This document shows positions 1 through 9,686 of a DNA stretch of 64,000 nucleotides, piece after piece. A program made the translations under genes and the position numbers. This DNA is from Ferribacterium limneticum. GTDB taxonomy: Bacteria; Pseudomonadota; Gammaproteobacteria; Burkholderiales; Rhodocyclaceae. A model generated the notes under the pieces. It was given only the letters and a program-made list of their open reading frames with translations. It made no database searches and was not told where the DNA came from. The stretch is taken from contig NZ_CP075190.1 of the NCBI RefSeq assembly GCF_020510585.1, positions 747,001 to 811,000 of the forward strand. Reading direction: 5' to 3'. Within the stretch, counting starts at the first letter, position 1. Each line of letters starts with the position of its first letter.

Positions 1-1452
1 GACCGTTTGGCCCGGGAGATTGGCACCTTGTTGCGGCAAAATCCCTATGTACGCGACTATCAGAGTTGGATAGGCGGGGCCGGGGTGATCGATTTCAACG
101 GTTTGCTGCGCGGTGCGGGGAACAAGGCGGGGCCTTATGTTGCGGAAATTCGCGTCAACCTTCTCGACAAGATGGCACGCAGCAAGACTTCGATCGATAT
201 GGTGCGCGAACTGCGCCCTGCTGCACAGGCCATCGCGAAGCGCTTCCCCGGAAGCACCGTGCAATTCGTTGAGGACCCGCCGGGGCCACCGGTGCGCGCC
301 ACGGTTATGGCTGAAATCTACGGCAAGGATCTGCAGCAGTTGCGCATCCTTTCTGACAAAGTGAAGGGCGAGTTCGCGAATACCTACGATATGGTCGAGG
401 TCACTGATTCGCAAATGGAAGATGTGCCCCAATATCGCCTGACGGTCGACCGGGAAAAAGCTGCGCTTTCCGGTCTGAGCGTCGCTGAGGTTGCCATTGC
501 GCTACGTCGGCTGATTGACGGCGAGGAGTTGGGGCATGCTCATGTCCTTGGTGAGAAAAATATCATACCCATCCGCTTGCAGATTCCGCGCCGTTATCAG
601 ATTGATCCCACCATGCTGTCGCAGATCTCTTTGAGCAACCGGCAGGGACAGCGTGTGCCGTTGTCAGAAGTGGTGCGCGTGATACCGGCCAGTGCCGATC
701 GCCCGATCCTGCACAAGGACGGTGAACGGGTCACCTTTGTCGGCGGGGAACTGGAAACGACCGCCCCGGTCTATGCCGTGCTCGACCTCGACCGGCGGCT
801 GGACGGACTGGTGCTGAGCGACGGCAGTCGTCTCGCTACCGGCAATCTGCGCTTCAATCCGGTGCTAGCGGACACCATCGACAATTACCGGCTGTTGTGG
901 GATGGCGAACTGCGCCAGACGCTCGATACTTTCCGCGATATGCTCGGTGCCCTCTTACTGGCGCTCACCTTTGTTTTCCTAGTACTGGTGGCCTACTACC
1001 AGTCGTTTAGCCTGCCCCTAGTAGCGATGGCGGCGATCCCGCTCGGGCTGGCCGGTGTATTCCCTGGTCATTGGCTGATGGGCCAGCCGTTTACCGCGAC
1101 TTCCATGGTCGGCCTTATTGCGCTGGCGGGCGTCGTGGTACGCAATTCGCTGCTCATCATCGATTTCGTGCTCGATTACCAACGCCAGGGCATGCCGCTG
1201 CGCGAGGCCATTCTCGAAGCCGGTGCCGTACGCTTGCGGCCCATCTTGTTGACTGCGCTGGCGATCGTTCTCGGCAGCGCGGTAATGCTCAGCGACCCGG
1301 TGTTCGGCGGACTGGCCATTTCGCTGATTTTCGGCACGCTGGCTTCCACCGTGCTCGCCATGGTCGCTGTGCCGCTGCTGCTTTATCAGGTGCTTCGCCC
1401 TAGGCCGCAGCCTGATCACACCATCAACCAAGAATTGTGTGAGCGAAAATAA
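1..1452 (+). CDS. RND efflux permease, C-terminal part (5' end outside window)
   Basis: Inner-membrane proton-driven efflux permease of the RND superfamily (AcrB/CusA-like). The frame is open from base 1, so the gene starts upstream; about 483 codons are visible, roughly the second half of a ~1040-residue protein. The first ~300 residues are periplasmic porter/docking-type sequence. The last ~170 hold the closely packed C-terminal membrane helices, including the conserved stretch GLIALAGVVVRNSLLIIDF and the following AxxxRLRPILLTA motif typical of RND proteins. The stop at 1450-1452 lies 25 bp before the next gene's start, so it is probably co-transcribed with the TolC-type gene. Substrate class (drug, metal or hydrophobic compound) cannot be told from this part. 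Confidence 0.88.
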   Translation, partial: DRLAREIGTLLRQNPYVRDYQSWIGGAGVIDFNGLLRGAGNKAGPYVAEIRVNLLDKMARSKTSIDMVRELRPAAQAIAKRFPGSTVQFVEDPPGPPVRATVMAEIYGKDLQQLRILSDKVKGEFANTYDMVEVTDSQMEDVPQYRLTVDREKAALSGLSVAEVAIALRRLIDGEELGHAHVLGEKNIIPIRLQIPRRYQIDPTMLSQISLSNRQGQRVPLSEVVRVIPASADRPILHKDGERVTFVGGELETTAPVYAVLDLDRRLDGLVLSDGSRLATGNLRFNPVLADTIDNYRLLWDGELRQTLDTFRDMLGALLLALTFVFLVLVAYYQSFSLPLVAMAAIPLGLAGVFPGHWLMGQPFTATSMVGLIALAGVVVRNSLLIIDFVLDYQRQGMPLREAILEAGAVRLRPILLTALAIVLGSAVMLSDPVFGGLAISLIFGTLASTVLAMVAVPLLLYQVLRPRPQPDHTINQELCERK

Positions 1453-1477
1453 TCATCGCAATGGAAGAAAGGACACC

Positions 1478-2782
1478 ATGATAGGGCATATTCGGTTAGG
1501 GAAACCTTCGGCAGCACTCGCTGGTCTGAGCCTCATTATCGCGCTGACCGCGAGCGGTGCTTGTGCCGAGTCCCTGCAACAGGCGTGGGATGCCGCATTG
1601 GCCGCGGATCGAGGGGTTAAAGCGTCACAGCAGAACACGGCCGCCACCGAGAGTATGCTCGAAGCAGCGAAATCTGCCCGGCTGCCAAATGTGGCGCTGG
1701 AGGCCGGATATACTGCTCTCGACAATACGCCAGCGGCCAAGGCCGAATTTTTCGGTCAGTCATTACAAATGCCACTCGCACAACGAGAAAGCATGGCTTA
1801 TAAGGCCATGGTGACGCTGCCGCTCTATACTGGCGGCCGCATTGAGCGCGGTATCGATGCGGCCGTCGCATCCCGTGATGCGGCGAAGTTGGCCGAACCA
1901 GTTAACGTCCAGAATCTCAAGTTGCGGGTGGCAGAAGCCTACGTCGGCGTATTGAGGGCAAGGCAGCTGCTCAGCGTCGCGAAGAGTCACCTGGCCACAC
2001 TCGCCGAGCACGTGCACGATGTGGAAAATCTTCATGCACAAGGGATGGCGGCGAAAAACGACCTCCTTTCCGCCCAGGTATCCCTGGCTGACGCCCGCCA
2101 GAGGGAGCTCCAGGCGGCCAACGGGTACGATATTGGGTGCGCTGCCTACAGCCGTCTGCTGGGTCGGCCGTTGGACCAGGCCGTCGGGTTAGATGAGTTA
2201 TCGGTCGTGGCGACGAATGAAACACTGCTTGCCTTGACCGAGCGGGCTCTGGTCGGCCGCGGCGAATTGGCGGCCCAGGCAAAGCAGATCGAAACCCTGC
2301 ATCATCAGGCAGCCAGCGTGCGCGGCGAATCAGCGCCCATGATCGCGCTGTCCGGCGGCTATGACTATCAGGAAAACCGTTATCAGGTCCGCGAGGGGGC
2401 ATGGATGCTTAACTTGGGAATCAAATGGAAACTGTTTGATGGTGGTGACATTGCTCACCGGGCCAGTGCCGTCGAGCGCCAGGCAGCGGCCTTGGCAGAG
2501 CAGCGGGAGGAGGTTGCGTCAATCATCGCGCTGCAGGTGCGTCAGGCCTGGTCGGATGTGCGGGAAGCGCGTCAACGACTGGATGTTACTCAGTCGGCCA
2601 TTGCTTTGGCGGACGAAAACCTGCGCGTGGCGCGGGATCGCTATGCCAATGGCTTGTCTACCCATACCGAAGTACTTGATGCCGAGACGCTGCGTATTGT
2701 CAGCCAGACCAATCATGCCAACGCTCGCTATGATGCGAATTTGGCCGAACTGCGGCTAAAACGCACCATTGGTGGGCTATAA
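1478..2782 (+). CDS. TolC-family outer-membrane efflux protein
   Basis: Outer-membrane channel of a tripartite exporter. The ATG at 1478 is chosen because a GAAAGGA ribosome site precedes it and the product then starts with a signal peptide (MIGHIRLGK, a hydrophobic core, then SGACAES). The in-frame GTG at 1439 overlaps the RND stop and would put 13 charged residues before the signal. Two similar halves rich in Ala, Gln and Arg heptads (for example LRVAEAYVGVLRARQLL and IALQVRQAWSDVREARQRL) are the helical-barrel repeats of the TolC/OEP family; ~434 residues is a usual length. It lies between an RND permease and an ABC exporter and may serve both. Confidence 0.9.
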   Translation: MIGHIRLGKPSAALAGLSLIIALTASGACAESLQQAWDAALAADRGVKASQQNTAATESMLEAAKSARLPNVALEAGYTALDNTPAAKAEFFGQSLQMPLAQRESMAYKAMVTLPLYTGGRIERGIDAAVASRDAAKLAEPVNVQNLKLRVAEAYVGVLRARQLLSVAKSHLATLAEHVHDVENLHAQGMAAKNDLLSAQVSLADARQRELQAANGYDIGCAAYSRLLGRPLDQAVGLDELSVVATNETLLALTERALVGRGELAAQAKQIETLHHQAASVRGESAPMIALSGGYDYQENRYQVREGAWMLNLGIKWKLFDGGDIAHRASAVERQAAALAEQREEVASIIALQVRQAWSDVREARQRLDVTQSAIALADENLRVARDRYANGLSTHTEVLDAETLRIVSQTNHANARYDANLAELRLKRTIGGL

Positions 2783-2799
2783 CCGGAAGGATCGACGCT

Positions 2800-3720
2800 A
2801 TGAAAAAGTCGCTTGCGCCGATGCTGGGTCTATTGGGCCTAGTATCTATCGCCGTGCTGGCAGTGCTCGCTTGGTGGCTGCTATGGCGACAGATACCCTT
2901 GCCGGAAGGGCTCGTCCAGGCCAATGGCCGGATCGAGGGCGATCATTACACCGTGGCCACCAAGGTTCCGGGGCGAGTTGTGGAACTCTTCGCTCGTGAA
3001 GGCGATGAAATAGCTCTGGGCCAGATACTGCTCCGCCTTGACGACAAACAACTCAGGGCCAAGGTGGAGCAGGCAAGGCAGGGTTTGGCTGCCATCAAGC
3101 CGCAATTGGCCGCGACCCAACGCACTGAGGAACAAAGGCGGCGGGATGCACTGCGTCTGCGCAATCTGCTTGCCCAGGGAACCGCGACAAAACATGAAAG
3201 TGAACAGGCGGCGCTGGCCTGGGCGGTATCACGGGAGCAACTAACCACCCTGCAGGCGCAGCAAGCACAGGCACAAGCCATCCTGGCCGAAGCACAGAGC
3301 GTGCTGGATGATCTTGTCGTTCGCGCCCCAGCGGCAGGTCACTTGACAACACGTATGGCAAATGTCGGGGAAGTGATTAGCCCTGGCGCACCGCTGTTCG
3401 ACATCGTTGATCTTGATCGGCTCTATCTACAAGTGTATGTCCCGGAAAAGGATATCGGCAAGGTCCGCTTGGGCTTGGCGGCCCGTATTCATACGGATGC
3501 ATTTCCGAACGAGCCGCTGGATGCCACGGTCCGTTACATCGCAGCACAGGCGGAGTTCACACCAAAGGAGGTGCAAACCCCAGACGAGCGGGTGAAACTG
3601 GTCTACGCGGTCAAACTCTATCTTGACGGGAATCCAGAGCACCGTGCTATGCCCGGGTTGCCGGCCGATGCCATGATCCGATGGAAAGACGAGGTGCCTT
3701 GGGTTTCACCACAATGGTAG
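2800..3720 (+). CDS. HlyD/YbhG-type membrane fusion protein
   Basis: Periplasmic adaptor linking the ABC exporter to the outer-membrane channel. One N-terminal membrane anchor (about residues 5-28) is followed by a lipoyl/barrel-sandwich half (GRIEGDHYTVATKVPGRV), a long Ala/Gln-rich coiled-coil hairpin (~85-165), the second lipoyl half (VRAPAAGHLTTRMANVGEVI) and a beta-barrel domain. At 306 residues it is close to E. coli YbhG/YhiI. It starts 17 bp after the TolC-type gene, and its stop overlaps the next ATG, so translational coupling is likely. Confidence 0.9.
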   Translation: MKKSLAPMLGLLGLVSIAVLAVLAWWLLWRQIPLPEGLVQANGRIEGDHYTVATKVPGRVVELFAREGDEIALGQILLRLDDKQLRAKVEQARQGLAAIKPQLAATQRTEEQRRRDALRLRNLLAQGTATKHESEQAALAWAVSREQLTTLQAQQAQAQAILAEAQSVLDDLVVRAPAAGHLTTRMANVGEVISPGAPLFDIVDLDRLYLQVYVPEKDIGKVRLGLAARIHTDAFPNEPLDATVRYIAAQAEFTPKEVQTPDERVKLVYAVKLYLDGNPEHRAMPGLPADAMIRWKDEVPWVSPQW

Positions 3721-5666
3721 ACGATGCTGAACCCATTGTACGGGTGCTCAATTTTGTCAAACGTTATCGTCAACATTTGGCAGTCGATAGCGTTAGTCTG
3801 ACGCTTGAGTGCGGCGAGATCTACGGCCTGATTGGTCCCGACGGAGCGGGCAAAAGCAGTTTGATGAAAGCGGTCGCTGGCGTGCTTTCATTCGAAGGGG
3901 GTTCGCTTCATGTCTTAGGCGAAAAAATCGACTCGGAAAGCGCTGCGGAAAGCGTCAAGGGCCGACTCGGCTTCATGCCCCAGGGCTTGGGCCTCAATCT
4001 TTATCCCGAACTTTCGGTCGAGGAAAATATCGATTTCTTTGCGGAATTGCGTGCCGTGTCGTCGGTGGAACTTGCCCGGCGCAAGCAAAAACTTCTCGAT
4101 ATGACTCGTCTTGGCCCGTTTCGCGGCCGTCCGATGAAGCAACTCTCTGGTGGTATGAAACAAAAGCTTGGCTTAGTCTGTACGCTGATTCATGAGCCCG
4201 AGTTGATTATCCTGGACGAGCCGACCACCGGCGTGGATCCGGTGTCGCGGCGGGATTTTTGGATGATCCTAACGCAATTGCTGCGCGAGCGGGGCATTAC
4301 CGCCCTAGTCTCCACGGCCTACTTGGACGAAGCGATGCGCTTTCACCGACTTGCCCTGATGTATGACGGAAGAATTCTGGTCGAGGGTGAGCCGGACGTG
4401 ATTCTGCGCGAAGTGCCTGGCACCTTGGTAGAACTAGTGGCAGAGCCACAGGTCGAGGCCTTGTTGCGATTGAAAGCGCGTTTTATCCAGGCCGAGGTGG
4501 TGGGGCGAAGATTGCGCGTGTTTGTACCCGACGGGGAGCCCGAGACCGCCCGAGCACAAGTCGCCGCGCACTTGGTTGGGGTCCAGGTGCGCGACATCCA
4601 GACCTCTTCGCCGGATCTGGAAGATGCATTTATCGCGCTGTTGCACAAGCGGCAACTTACCACTTCTGATGGTGTCCCGCAGACAAATATCTGGCACGAT
4701 GGCGAGCCAAGCAAGGGCGACGGCGTCGCCATCGCTGCGGGCGAACTGACTCATGACTTCGACCAATTTCGCGCCGTCGATCATGCCAGTTTTGAGGTTC
4801 GGCAGGGCGAAATTTTCGGTCTGCTGGGCGCCAATGGCGCTGGCAAAACCACGGTTATCAAGATGCTCACGGGCATCCTGCCTCCCACCAGCGGTGCTGG
4901 TACGGTAGCGGGGTCGGACATGCGCAATGCCAGCCAAGCCATCAAGGAGCACATTGGCTATGTGTCGCAAGCGTTTTCTCTGTATCAGGACATGACGGTG
5001 CAGGAGAATCTGCGTCTGTTTGCACGCATTTACGGCGTGCCGGGCAGTCGCCTAGTTGAGCGTATCGACCGCGTGGTCGCTTTGGCAGGACTCTCCGGGA
5101 TCACGTCCCATCTTGTCAGCAAACTGCCGATGGGCATCCGGCAACGTCTGGCCCTGGCCTGCGCCCTAGTGCACGGGCCGCGCGTATTGTTCCTCGATGA
5201 GCCAACGTCCGGGGTGGACCCTATTGGCCGGCGCCGTTTCTGGGAAATTCTGGTGCACTTGGCGCGAGTCGAGCAAGTAGCCATCCTCATCACCACCCAT
5301 TACATGAACGAGGCTGAGCATTGCGACCATCTGGCGCTGATGCACGCCGGCCGAGTCATTGCTGACGACACCCCTGCCGCGCTCAAAACCACGCTGCAAC
5401 AACAGGCCGGACAGGTGCTCGACATCGCCGCCGAGCCAGTGCTAGCGGCACTGGAAGCACTGGAGCAAGCGGGGTTTGCCAACGCGTCCCTGTTCGGCAA
5501 ACGTATTCATCTTCTGGCACGAGATGTTACGGCAGTCGAGGTGCGCATCCGCACGCTGTTTGCCGAACGGGGTATTCGGTTATTTGACATCGTCCCGCGT
5601 ACCCCGAGCCTGGAGGATGTGTTTGTGCATCGTATCCTGCAACAGGAAATGACGGCATCGACATGA
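3714..5666 (+). CDS. Tandem ATP-binding subunit of ABC exporter (YbhF-like)
   Basis: A fused pair of ABC ATPases that would power the two permeases downstream. NBD1 (~residues 10-310) has Walker A GPDGAGKSS, signature LSGGMKQKLGL and Walker B LIILDEPTTGVDP. NBD2 (~345-640) has GANGAGKTT, a degenerate signature LPMGIRQRLAL and VLFLDEPTSGVDP. The ATG at 3714 overlaps the previous stop (ATGGTAG); an in-frame ATG at 3681 lies within the upstream gene and is less likely. About 650 residues, larger than E. coli YbhF (~578) but with the same two-NBD architecture. Signature Ser to Pro in NBD2 suggests asymmetric ATP sites. Confidence 0.9.
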   Translation: MVDDAEPIVRVLNFVKRYRQHLAVDSVSLTLECGEIYGLIGPDGAGKSSLMKAVAGVLSFEGGSLHVLGEKIDSESAAESVKGRLGFMPQGLGLNLYPELSVEENIDFFAELRAVSSVELARRKQKLLDMTRLGPFRGRPMKQLSGGMKQKLGLVCTLIHEPELIILDEPTTGVDPVSRRDFWMILTQLLRERGITALVSTAYLDEAMRFHRLALMYDGRILVEGEPDVILREVPGTLVELVAEPQVEALLRLKARFIQAEVVGRRLRVFVPDGEPETARAQVAAHLVGVQVRDIQTSSPDLEDAFIALLHKRQLTTSDGVPQTNIWHDGEPSKGDGVAIAAGELTHDFDQFRAVDHASFEVRQGEIFGLLGANGAGKTTVIKMLTGILPPTSGAGTVAGSDMRNASQAIKEHIGYVSQAFSLYQDMTVQENLRLFARIYGVPGSRLVERIDRVVALAGLSGITSHLVSKLPMGIRQRLALACALVHGPRVLFLDEPTSGVDPIGRRRFWEILVHLARVEQVAILITTHYMNEAEHCDHLALMHAGRVIADDTPAALKTTLQQQAGQVLDIAAEPVLAALEALEQAGFANASLFGKRIHLLARDVTAVEVRIRTLFAERGIRLFDIVPRTPSLEDVFVHRILQQEMTAST

Positions 5667-6817
5667 ATGTTCGGCGTATCGTCGCACTGGCCTACAAGGA
5701 ATTGCGCGAGATTCTACGTGACCGGCTGTTTTTTTCCCTGGCCTTCGTGGTGCCCGCATCCTTGATGCTTGTCTTCGGCTACGGCCTCACTCTCGATGTT
5801 GAACACATCCCCTTCGCGGTGGTTGATTGGGACAAGAGTGCCATGAGCCGCGACTATCTGCATCGCTACATTGATTCGCGCTACTTTGACTACAAAGGTG
5901 ACGTGGCTAGCGAGCGCGAGTTGGCACCACTGCTCGCCGACAGCCGCATCCGGCTAGCTATCGTCATCCCGCCGCGTTTCCAGGAAGACCTGATTTCAGG
6001 ACGGGCCGTGGGAGTGCAGACCCTGATCGACGGGACATTCCCGTTCCGTACTTCCAGTAGCAAGGGTTATGTAGTCGCCATCAACGCGGCTTTCAACAGC
6101 GAACTGCTGGAAAGCTATATTTCGCGCTGGCTCGGCGTATCGACGAAAACGGCGAAAGCCATAGCTCAGCCGGTCAGGGTACAGCTTCGCTACCTCTACA
6201 ATCAGGAGGTGAAGAGTGTCTGGACCATCGCACCGGTACTAATGATGTTCGTGTTGATGATTACGCCGCCTTTCCTTACTGCACTAGGCGTTGTGCGCGA
6301 AAAAGAGAATGGCTCGATCTACAACATTTACGCATCGACCGTAACGCGCGGCGAATTTCTGATCGGCAAGCTCGCTCCATACGTGGGTATCTCGGTAATC
6401 AATTTCCTGATTCTCTGGCTCATGGCCGCCGGGCTATTCGGTGCACCCTTCAAGGGCGATCCGTTGTTCTTCTTTCTTGCCTCGGCGATATATGTGACGT
6501 GTACCACGGGCATCGGCCTCTTTGTGTCGATCTTCGTACGTACCCAGGTGGCGGCAATGATGCTCACCGTCATCGTCACCATTATCCCATCAGTGCTATA
6601 TTCGGGCCTTTTAGTGCCCATTGCCTCAATGGATCCGGCCGGGCAATTCGAGGCCCATCTATTTCCCGCGATGTACTACGCGGACATTGTTCTCGGCAGT
6701 TTTCTAAAGGGCGTCGGTCTCGAACAGATGTGGGGCAAGGTGCTGGCTCTCCTGGTCTATGCCGTGGTGCTGTGGACAGCGAGTTTCCTCATGTTTCACA
6801 AGAGGCCAAAATCATGA
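5663..6817 (+). CDS. ABC-2 type exporter permease (YbhS-like)
   Basis: Inner-membrane permease of the ABC-2 family, 384 residues. It has an N-terminal membrane helix after the KELREILRDRLFF motif, a ~170-residue periplasmic domain, then five helices with the ABC-2 signature (LGVVREKENGSIYNIYASTVTRGEFLIGK). Its ATG overlaps the stop of the ATPase gene by 4 bp (ATGA) and its own stop overlaps the next start in the same way, so the exporter genes form a tightly coupled operon. Probably forms a heterodimer with the next product. Confidence 0.9.
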   Translation: MNVRRIVALAYKELREILRDRLFFSLAFVVPASLMLVFGYGLTLDVEHIPFAVVDWDKSAMSRDYLHRYIDSRYFDYKGDVASERELAPLLADSRIRLAIVIPPRFQEDLISGRAVGVQTLIDGTFPFRTSSSKGYVVAINAAFNSELLESYISRWLGVSTKTAKAIAQPVRVQLRYLYNQEVKSVWTIAPVLMMFVLMITPPFLTALGVVREKENGSIYNIYASTVTRGEFLIGKLAPYVGISVINFLILWLMAAGLFGAPFKGDPLFFFLASAIYVTCTTGIGLFVSIFVRTQVAAMMLTVIVTIIPSVLYSGLLVPIASMDPAGQFEAHLFPAMYYADIVLGSFLKGVGLEQMWGKVLALLVYAVVLWTASFLMFHKRPKS

Positions 6818-7986
6818 ATACTTGCCTGGCTGAACGCCTCGCGAGGCTTTACTTGTGGTCGACGCGCCTCGCAGCGATGACGGCGAAGGAATTGATTCAG
6901 TTCGGGCGCGATACCCTGCTGCTGATAGCCATTGTCTATCTATTTATCTTCGACACCTATATGGCAGGCAACGTTGGCATGCAGCTGAATTCCGCCGTCG
7001 TGGTCGTGCATGACGCCGACCATAGCGCTGCTTCGCGCGAACTCATCTATCGCTTCCACCGACCGTACTTCAAGCTCGGCGGCGAGGTGTTGGATAGTCG
7101 TGAAGGGCAACGCCTGCTAGATCGAGGGCAGGCTCTGGTGGTACTTGATATACCGCGCGACTTCGAGCATGACATCAAGATGGGGAGGCCGGTTGACGTA
7201 CAAGTGCAGGTAGACGCCAGCAATACAATATTAGGCTTTCTTGCCTCCAGTTACACAGCTCAGATCATCGGGCAGTATGGCTTCGACAAGGCGCTAGCTC
7301 ACCTGGGTGTCACCGAGCGTTCGATGCAAGACGTGCCCATGATTCGCGACGAGCACCGTATCTGGTACAACCCGAATCAGAGAGACGCTTGGTTCATGCC
7401 GATCGTCGAACTGCTCATTGTCATCACCATTATGGCTATCATGCTGCCCGCCGCCGCCGCCGCCGTGCGTGAAAAGGAGCGCGGCACCATCGAACAGTTG
7501 TTGGTATCTCCCCTGACGCCAATGCAAATCCTGTTGCCCAAGGTCATCGCCATGACGTTGGTGATTCTTCTGGGCACCGCAGTGAGCATGTTCTTCGTTC
7601 TGCACTGGGCGTTCGATGTGCCGATGAAGGGCAGCCTGACGCTTTTCTTTGCAGTGACCACGCTCTACACCTTTACCACTGCGGGGCTGGGCCTCTACAT
7701 CGCAACGCTGAGCCGAAACCTAGCCCAAGCGGCCCTGCTTGCTATCCTCGTGTTAATGCCGATGATATTTCTCTCCGGCGCATGGACTCCACCGGAAGCC
7801 ATGCCTGCCGGAATGCGCGCAGCGATGTTTCTATCGCCTCTCTACTATTTCATTGAGATGGGCTACGGGATTATGTTGAAGGGCGCGGGATTGGATGTGT
7901 TATGGGATTCGCTGCTGGGTCTGGCTCTCTTGGGAATGGCAGTTTTCGGCGTGGGTGTCTGGCGTTTTACACGGCAGTTTGGGTAA
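6814..7986 (+). CDS. ABC-2 type exporter permease (YbhR-like)
   Basis: Second ABC-2 permease, 390 residues from the ATG at 6814, which overlaps the previous stop (ATGA). Starts upstream of this, reaching back to 6499, would run inside the neighbouring permease and lack membrane-protein character. It has the family layout: one N-terminal helix, a periplasmic domain, then a helix cluster starting at a charge-rich motif (AAAVREKERGTIEQLLVSP). Last gene of the efflux operon; the next gene is convergent. Confidence 0.9.
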   Translation: MNTCLAERLARLYLWSTRLAAMTAKELIQFGRDTLLLIAIVYLFIFDTYMAGNVGMQLNSAVVVVHDADHSAASRELIYRFHRPYFKLGGEVLDSREGQRLLDRGQALVVLDIPRDFEHDIKMGRPVDVQVQVDASNTILGFLASSYTAQIIGQYGFDKALAHLGVTERSMQDVPMIRDEHRIWYNPNQRDAWFMPIVELLIVITIMAIMLPAAAAAVREKERGTIEQLLVSPLTPMQILLPKVIAMTLVILLGTAVSMFFVLHWAFDVPMKGSLTLFFAVTTLYTFTTAGLGLYIATLSRNLAQAALLAILVLMPMIFLSGAWTPPEAMPAGMRAAMFLSPLYYFIEMGYGIMLKGAGLDVLWDSLLGLALLGMAVFGVGVWRFTRQFG

Positions 7987-7994
7987 ATAACAAT

Positions 7995-8011
7995 AGGGGC
8001 GGGACTCCCCT
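7995..8011. terminator. Weak hairpin between convergent genes
   Basis: AGGGG at 7995-7999 pairs with CCCCT at 8007-8011 in the 47-bp gap between the exporter operon and the convergent crotonase gene. There is no clear T-run, so this is only a possible terminator. Confidence 0.3.
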
Positions 8012-8033
8012 GAGACTCATATTGTCGGCCCGG

Positions 8034-8828
8034 TCAATCGAAGACGGGTGTTCTTCGCGTCAACATCCCTTCGACTCCACGAGGGAAATCGGTGCTCGCC
8101 GCGCAATTGGCTACTGCGGATGCTTCCCCCGATAAACATTCAGTGAAGTTGGGGTAGGCAACATCATTGAGCAGCTTTTTAGTGCCAGCCATAGCCGTTC
8201 CAGGGCCGGCGGCAAGGCGGCCAATGAGCGATTCCACTTCCTCGTCAAGGAAGGCATCGGGGATTACTTTGGTGACGATGCCGACTGCCAAGGCTTCCTC
8301 TGCGTTGATTTTTTCGCCCAGCAAGGCCAGTCGTTTGGCGGCCTTGATCCCCATTGCCGGGATGAGCAGGCCGCTCAGGCCACAATCCAGGCTTAACCCA
8401 ATCAGTACATGGGCCGCCAGAAAATAGCTGCTTTCGCCGCAGAGCACGAAATCGGCGGCAAGGCAAAGGGCCAGGCCGGCCCCGGCAACCGCGCCGCGGG
8501 TGGCGATGACGATGGGTTTGCTGCAATCGAGAAGAGCTTTTGGCAGACGGTTGCCGATGAACAGCCGGCGCTCGAAAATGTCGAAGCGCTCTTCGGCCGG
8601 GAGTGACAAGGGTTCCGAAAATGTCTTGACATCGCCGCCGCCGCAAAAATGTTCTCCCGTACCTCGGATCAACAGACATTTAACCTGGGGATCCTGGTCC
8701 GCGAGTCGCACCAGGCGGATGATTTCGCCGATGACCTCGGGGCTGATCGCATTCCGTACTTCCGGCCGGTTCAGCGTGATCGACGCGACACGGTCGGCTA
8801 CTGTGTATATGACTTCGTCAGACAACAT
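8034..8828 (-). CDS. Enoyl-CoA hydratase/isomerase (crotonase) family protein
   Basis: A crotonase-fold enzyme acting on a CoA thioester, 264 residues. Visible are the N-terminal VASITLNRPEVRNAIS motif, the oxyanion-hole segment GTGEHFCGGGDVK (~60-72) and the second oxyanion segment RGAVAGAGLALCLAADF. Where classical hydratases carry the second catalytic Glu it reads GLSLDCGLSG, as in Asp-type isomerases (ECI/PaaG-like), so isomerisation or hydrolysis is as likely as hydration. Third gene of a minus-strand operon with another crotonase and a MaoC hydratase upstream. No strong ribosome site; the start is the first ATG. Confidence 0.85.
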   Translation of the reverse strand: MLSDEVIYTVADRVASITLNRPEVRNAISPEVIGEIIRLVRLADQDPQVKCLLIRGTGEHFCGGGDVKTFSEPLSLPAEERFDIFERRLFIGNRLPKALLDCSKPIVIATRGAVAGAGLALCLAADFVLCGESSYFLAAHVLIGLSLDCGLSGLLIPAMGIKAAKRLALLGEKINAEEALAVGIVTKVIPDAFLDEEVESLIGRLAAGPGTAMAGTKKLLNDVAYPNFTECLSGEASAVANCAASTDFPRGVEGMLTRRTPVFD

Positions 8829-8871
8829 CTTTTGGCGCCTAATAAAAAATCGAAAGAAAATGGGAAACTGC

Positions 8872-9669
8872 CTAGGAGGCAGAGTAATTAGGTTTGCGGC
8901 CGTTCATGAAAGCATCAAGGCCCTCGCGCAGATCACCGTTCTGGAAGGTGGTCAGTCCTTCGCAGGCTAACGAACAGTCGAGAACCGAGGCGACCAGTTG
9001 GCGCAGGGGAATGTTGACAGCCTGCTTTGTATAGCGGATAGCAGACTGTGAACCATTGGCGATTTGCTTGACAAAGCGCCCGACCGTGGCATCAAGTTCG
9101 TCCTCGCTGACGGCGTAGTTGATCAGGCCGATGCGGGCGGCTTCCTTGGCGTCGATACTGTTGCCGGTGAGCAGGAATTCCTTGGCTTTGGCGAAGCCGA
9201 TCAACTGTGGCCAGATCAGGGCGCCACCGTCGCCGGCAACCAGGCCGATCCGGACATGGGGATCCGCGATGCGTGCCGTGTCGACAGCGATAATGATGTC
9301 GGAAAGCAGGGCAACGGTTGCACCGAAACCGATGGCGTCGCCATTCAGGCGGCAGATGATCGGTTTAGGGCATTCGAGGATGCCCATGACGATTTTTTTC
9401 CCTTCACGCATCATTAGCGTGAAGGGAAGGGGGGTTTCAATGCTTCCTTTCACCCATTTGAGATCGCCTCCGGCACAAAAGGCCCGGCCGGCCCCGGTGA
9501 GTACGATAACCGACACCGCCGGGTCATCCCCCAGTTCCCAGAAAATCGTTGCCAGTTCATGATGCAGGGTTCCGTCAACGGCATTCAGGGTATCCGGCCG
9601 GTTCAGGGTTACCGTGGCGACCCGATTGTCGATGGCGATGGAGAGACTATCGTATTTGCTGTAGGGCAT
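8872..9669 (-). CDS. Enoyl-CoA hydratase/isomerase family protein
   Basis: Second crotonase, 265 residues, with VATVTLNRPDTLNAVD at the N-terminus, the oxyanion motif GAGRAFCAGGDLKW and a second motif GDAIGFGATVALLSDI. The usual Glu/Asp position reads GLVAGDGGALIWPQLIG, again Asp-bearing. It lies 17 bp downstream of the MaoC gene and 43 bp upstream of the other crotonase, so the three are probably co-transcribed and act on successive CoA intermediates. The substrate cannot be told from the sequence. Confidence 0.86.
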   Translation of the reverse strand: MPYSKYDSLSIAIDNRVATVTLNRPDTLNAVDGTLHHELATIFWELGDDPAVSVIVLTGAGRAFCAGGDLKWVKGSIETPLPFTLMMREGKKIVMGILECPKPIICRLNGDAIGFGATVALLSDIIIAVDTARIADPHVRIGLVAGDGGALIWPQLIGFAKAKEFLLTGNSIDAKEAARIGLINYAVSEDELDATVGRFVKQIANGSQSAIRYTKQAVNIPLRQLVASVLDCSLACEGLTTFQNGDLREGLDAFMNGRKPNYSAS

Positions 9670-9686
9670 GGACTCGATCCTTGTGT

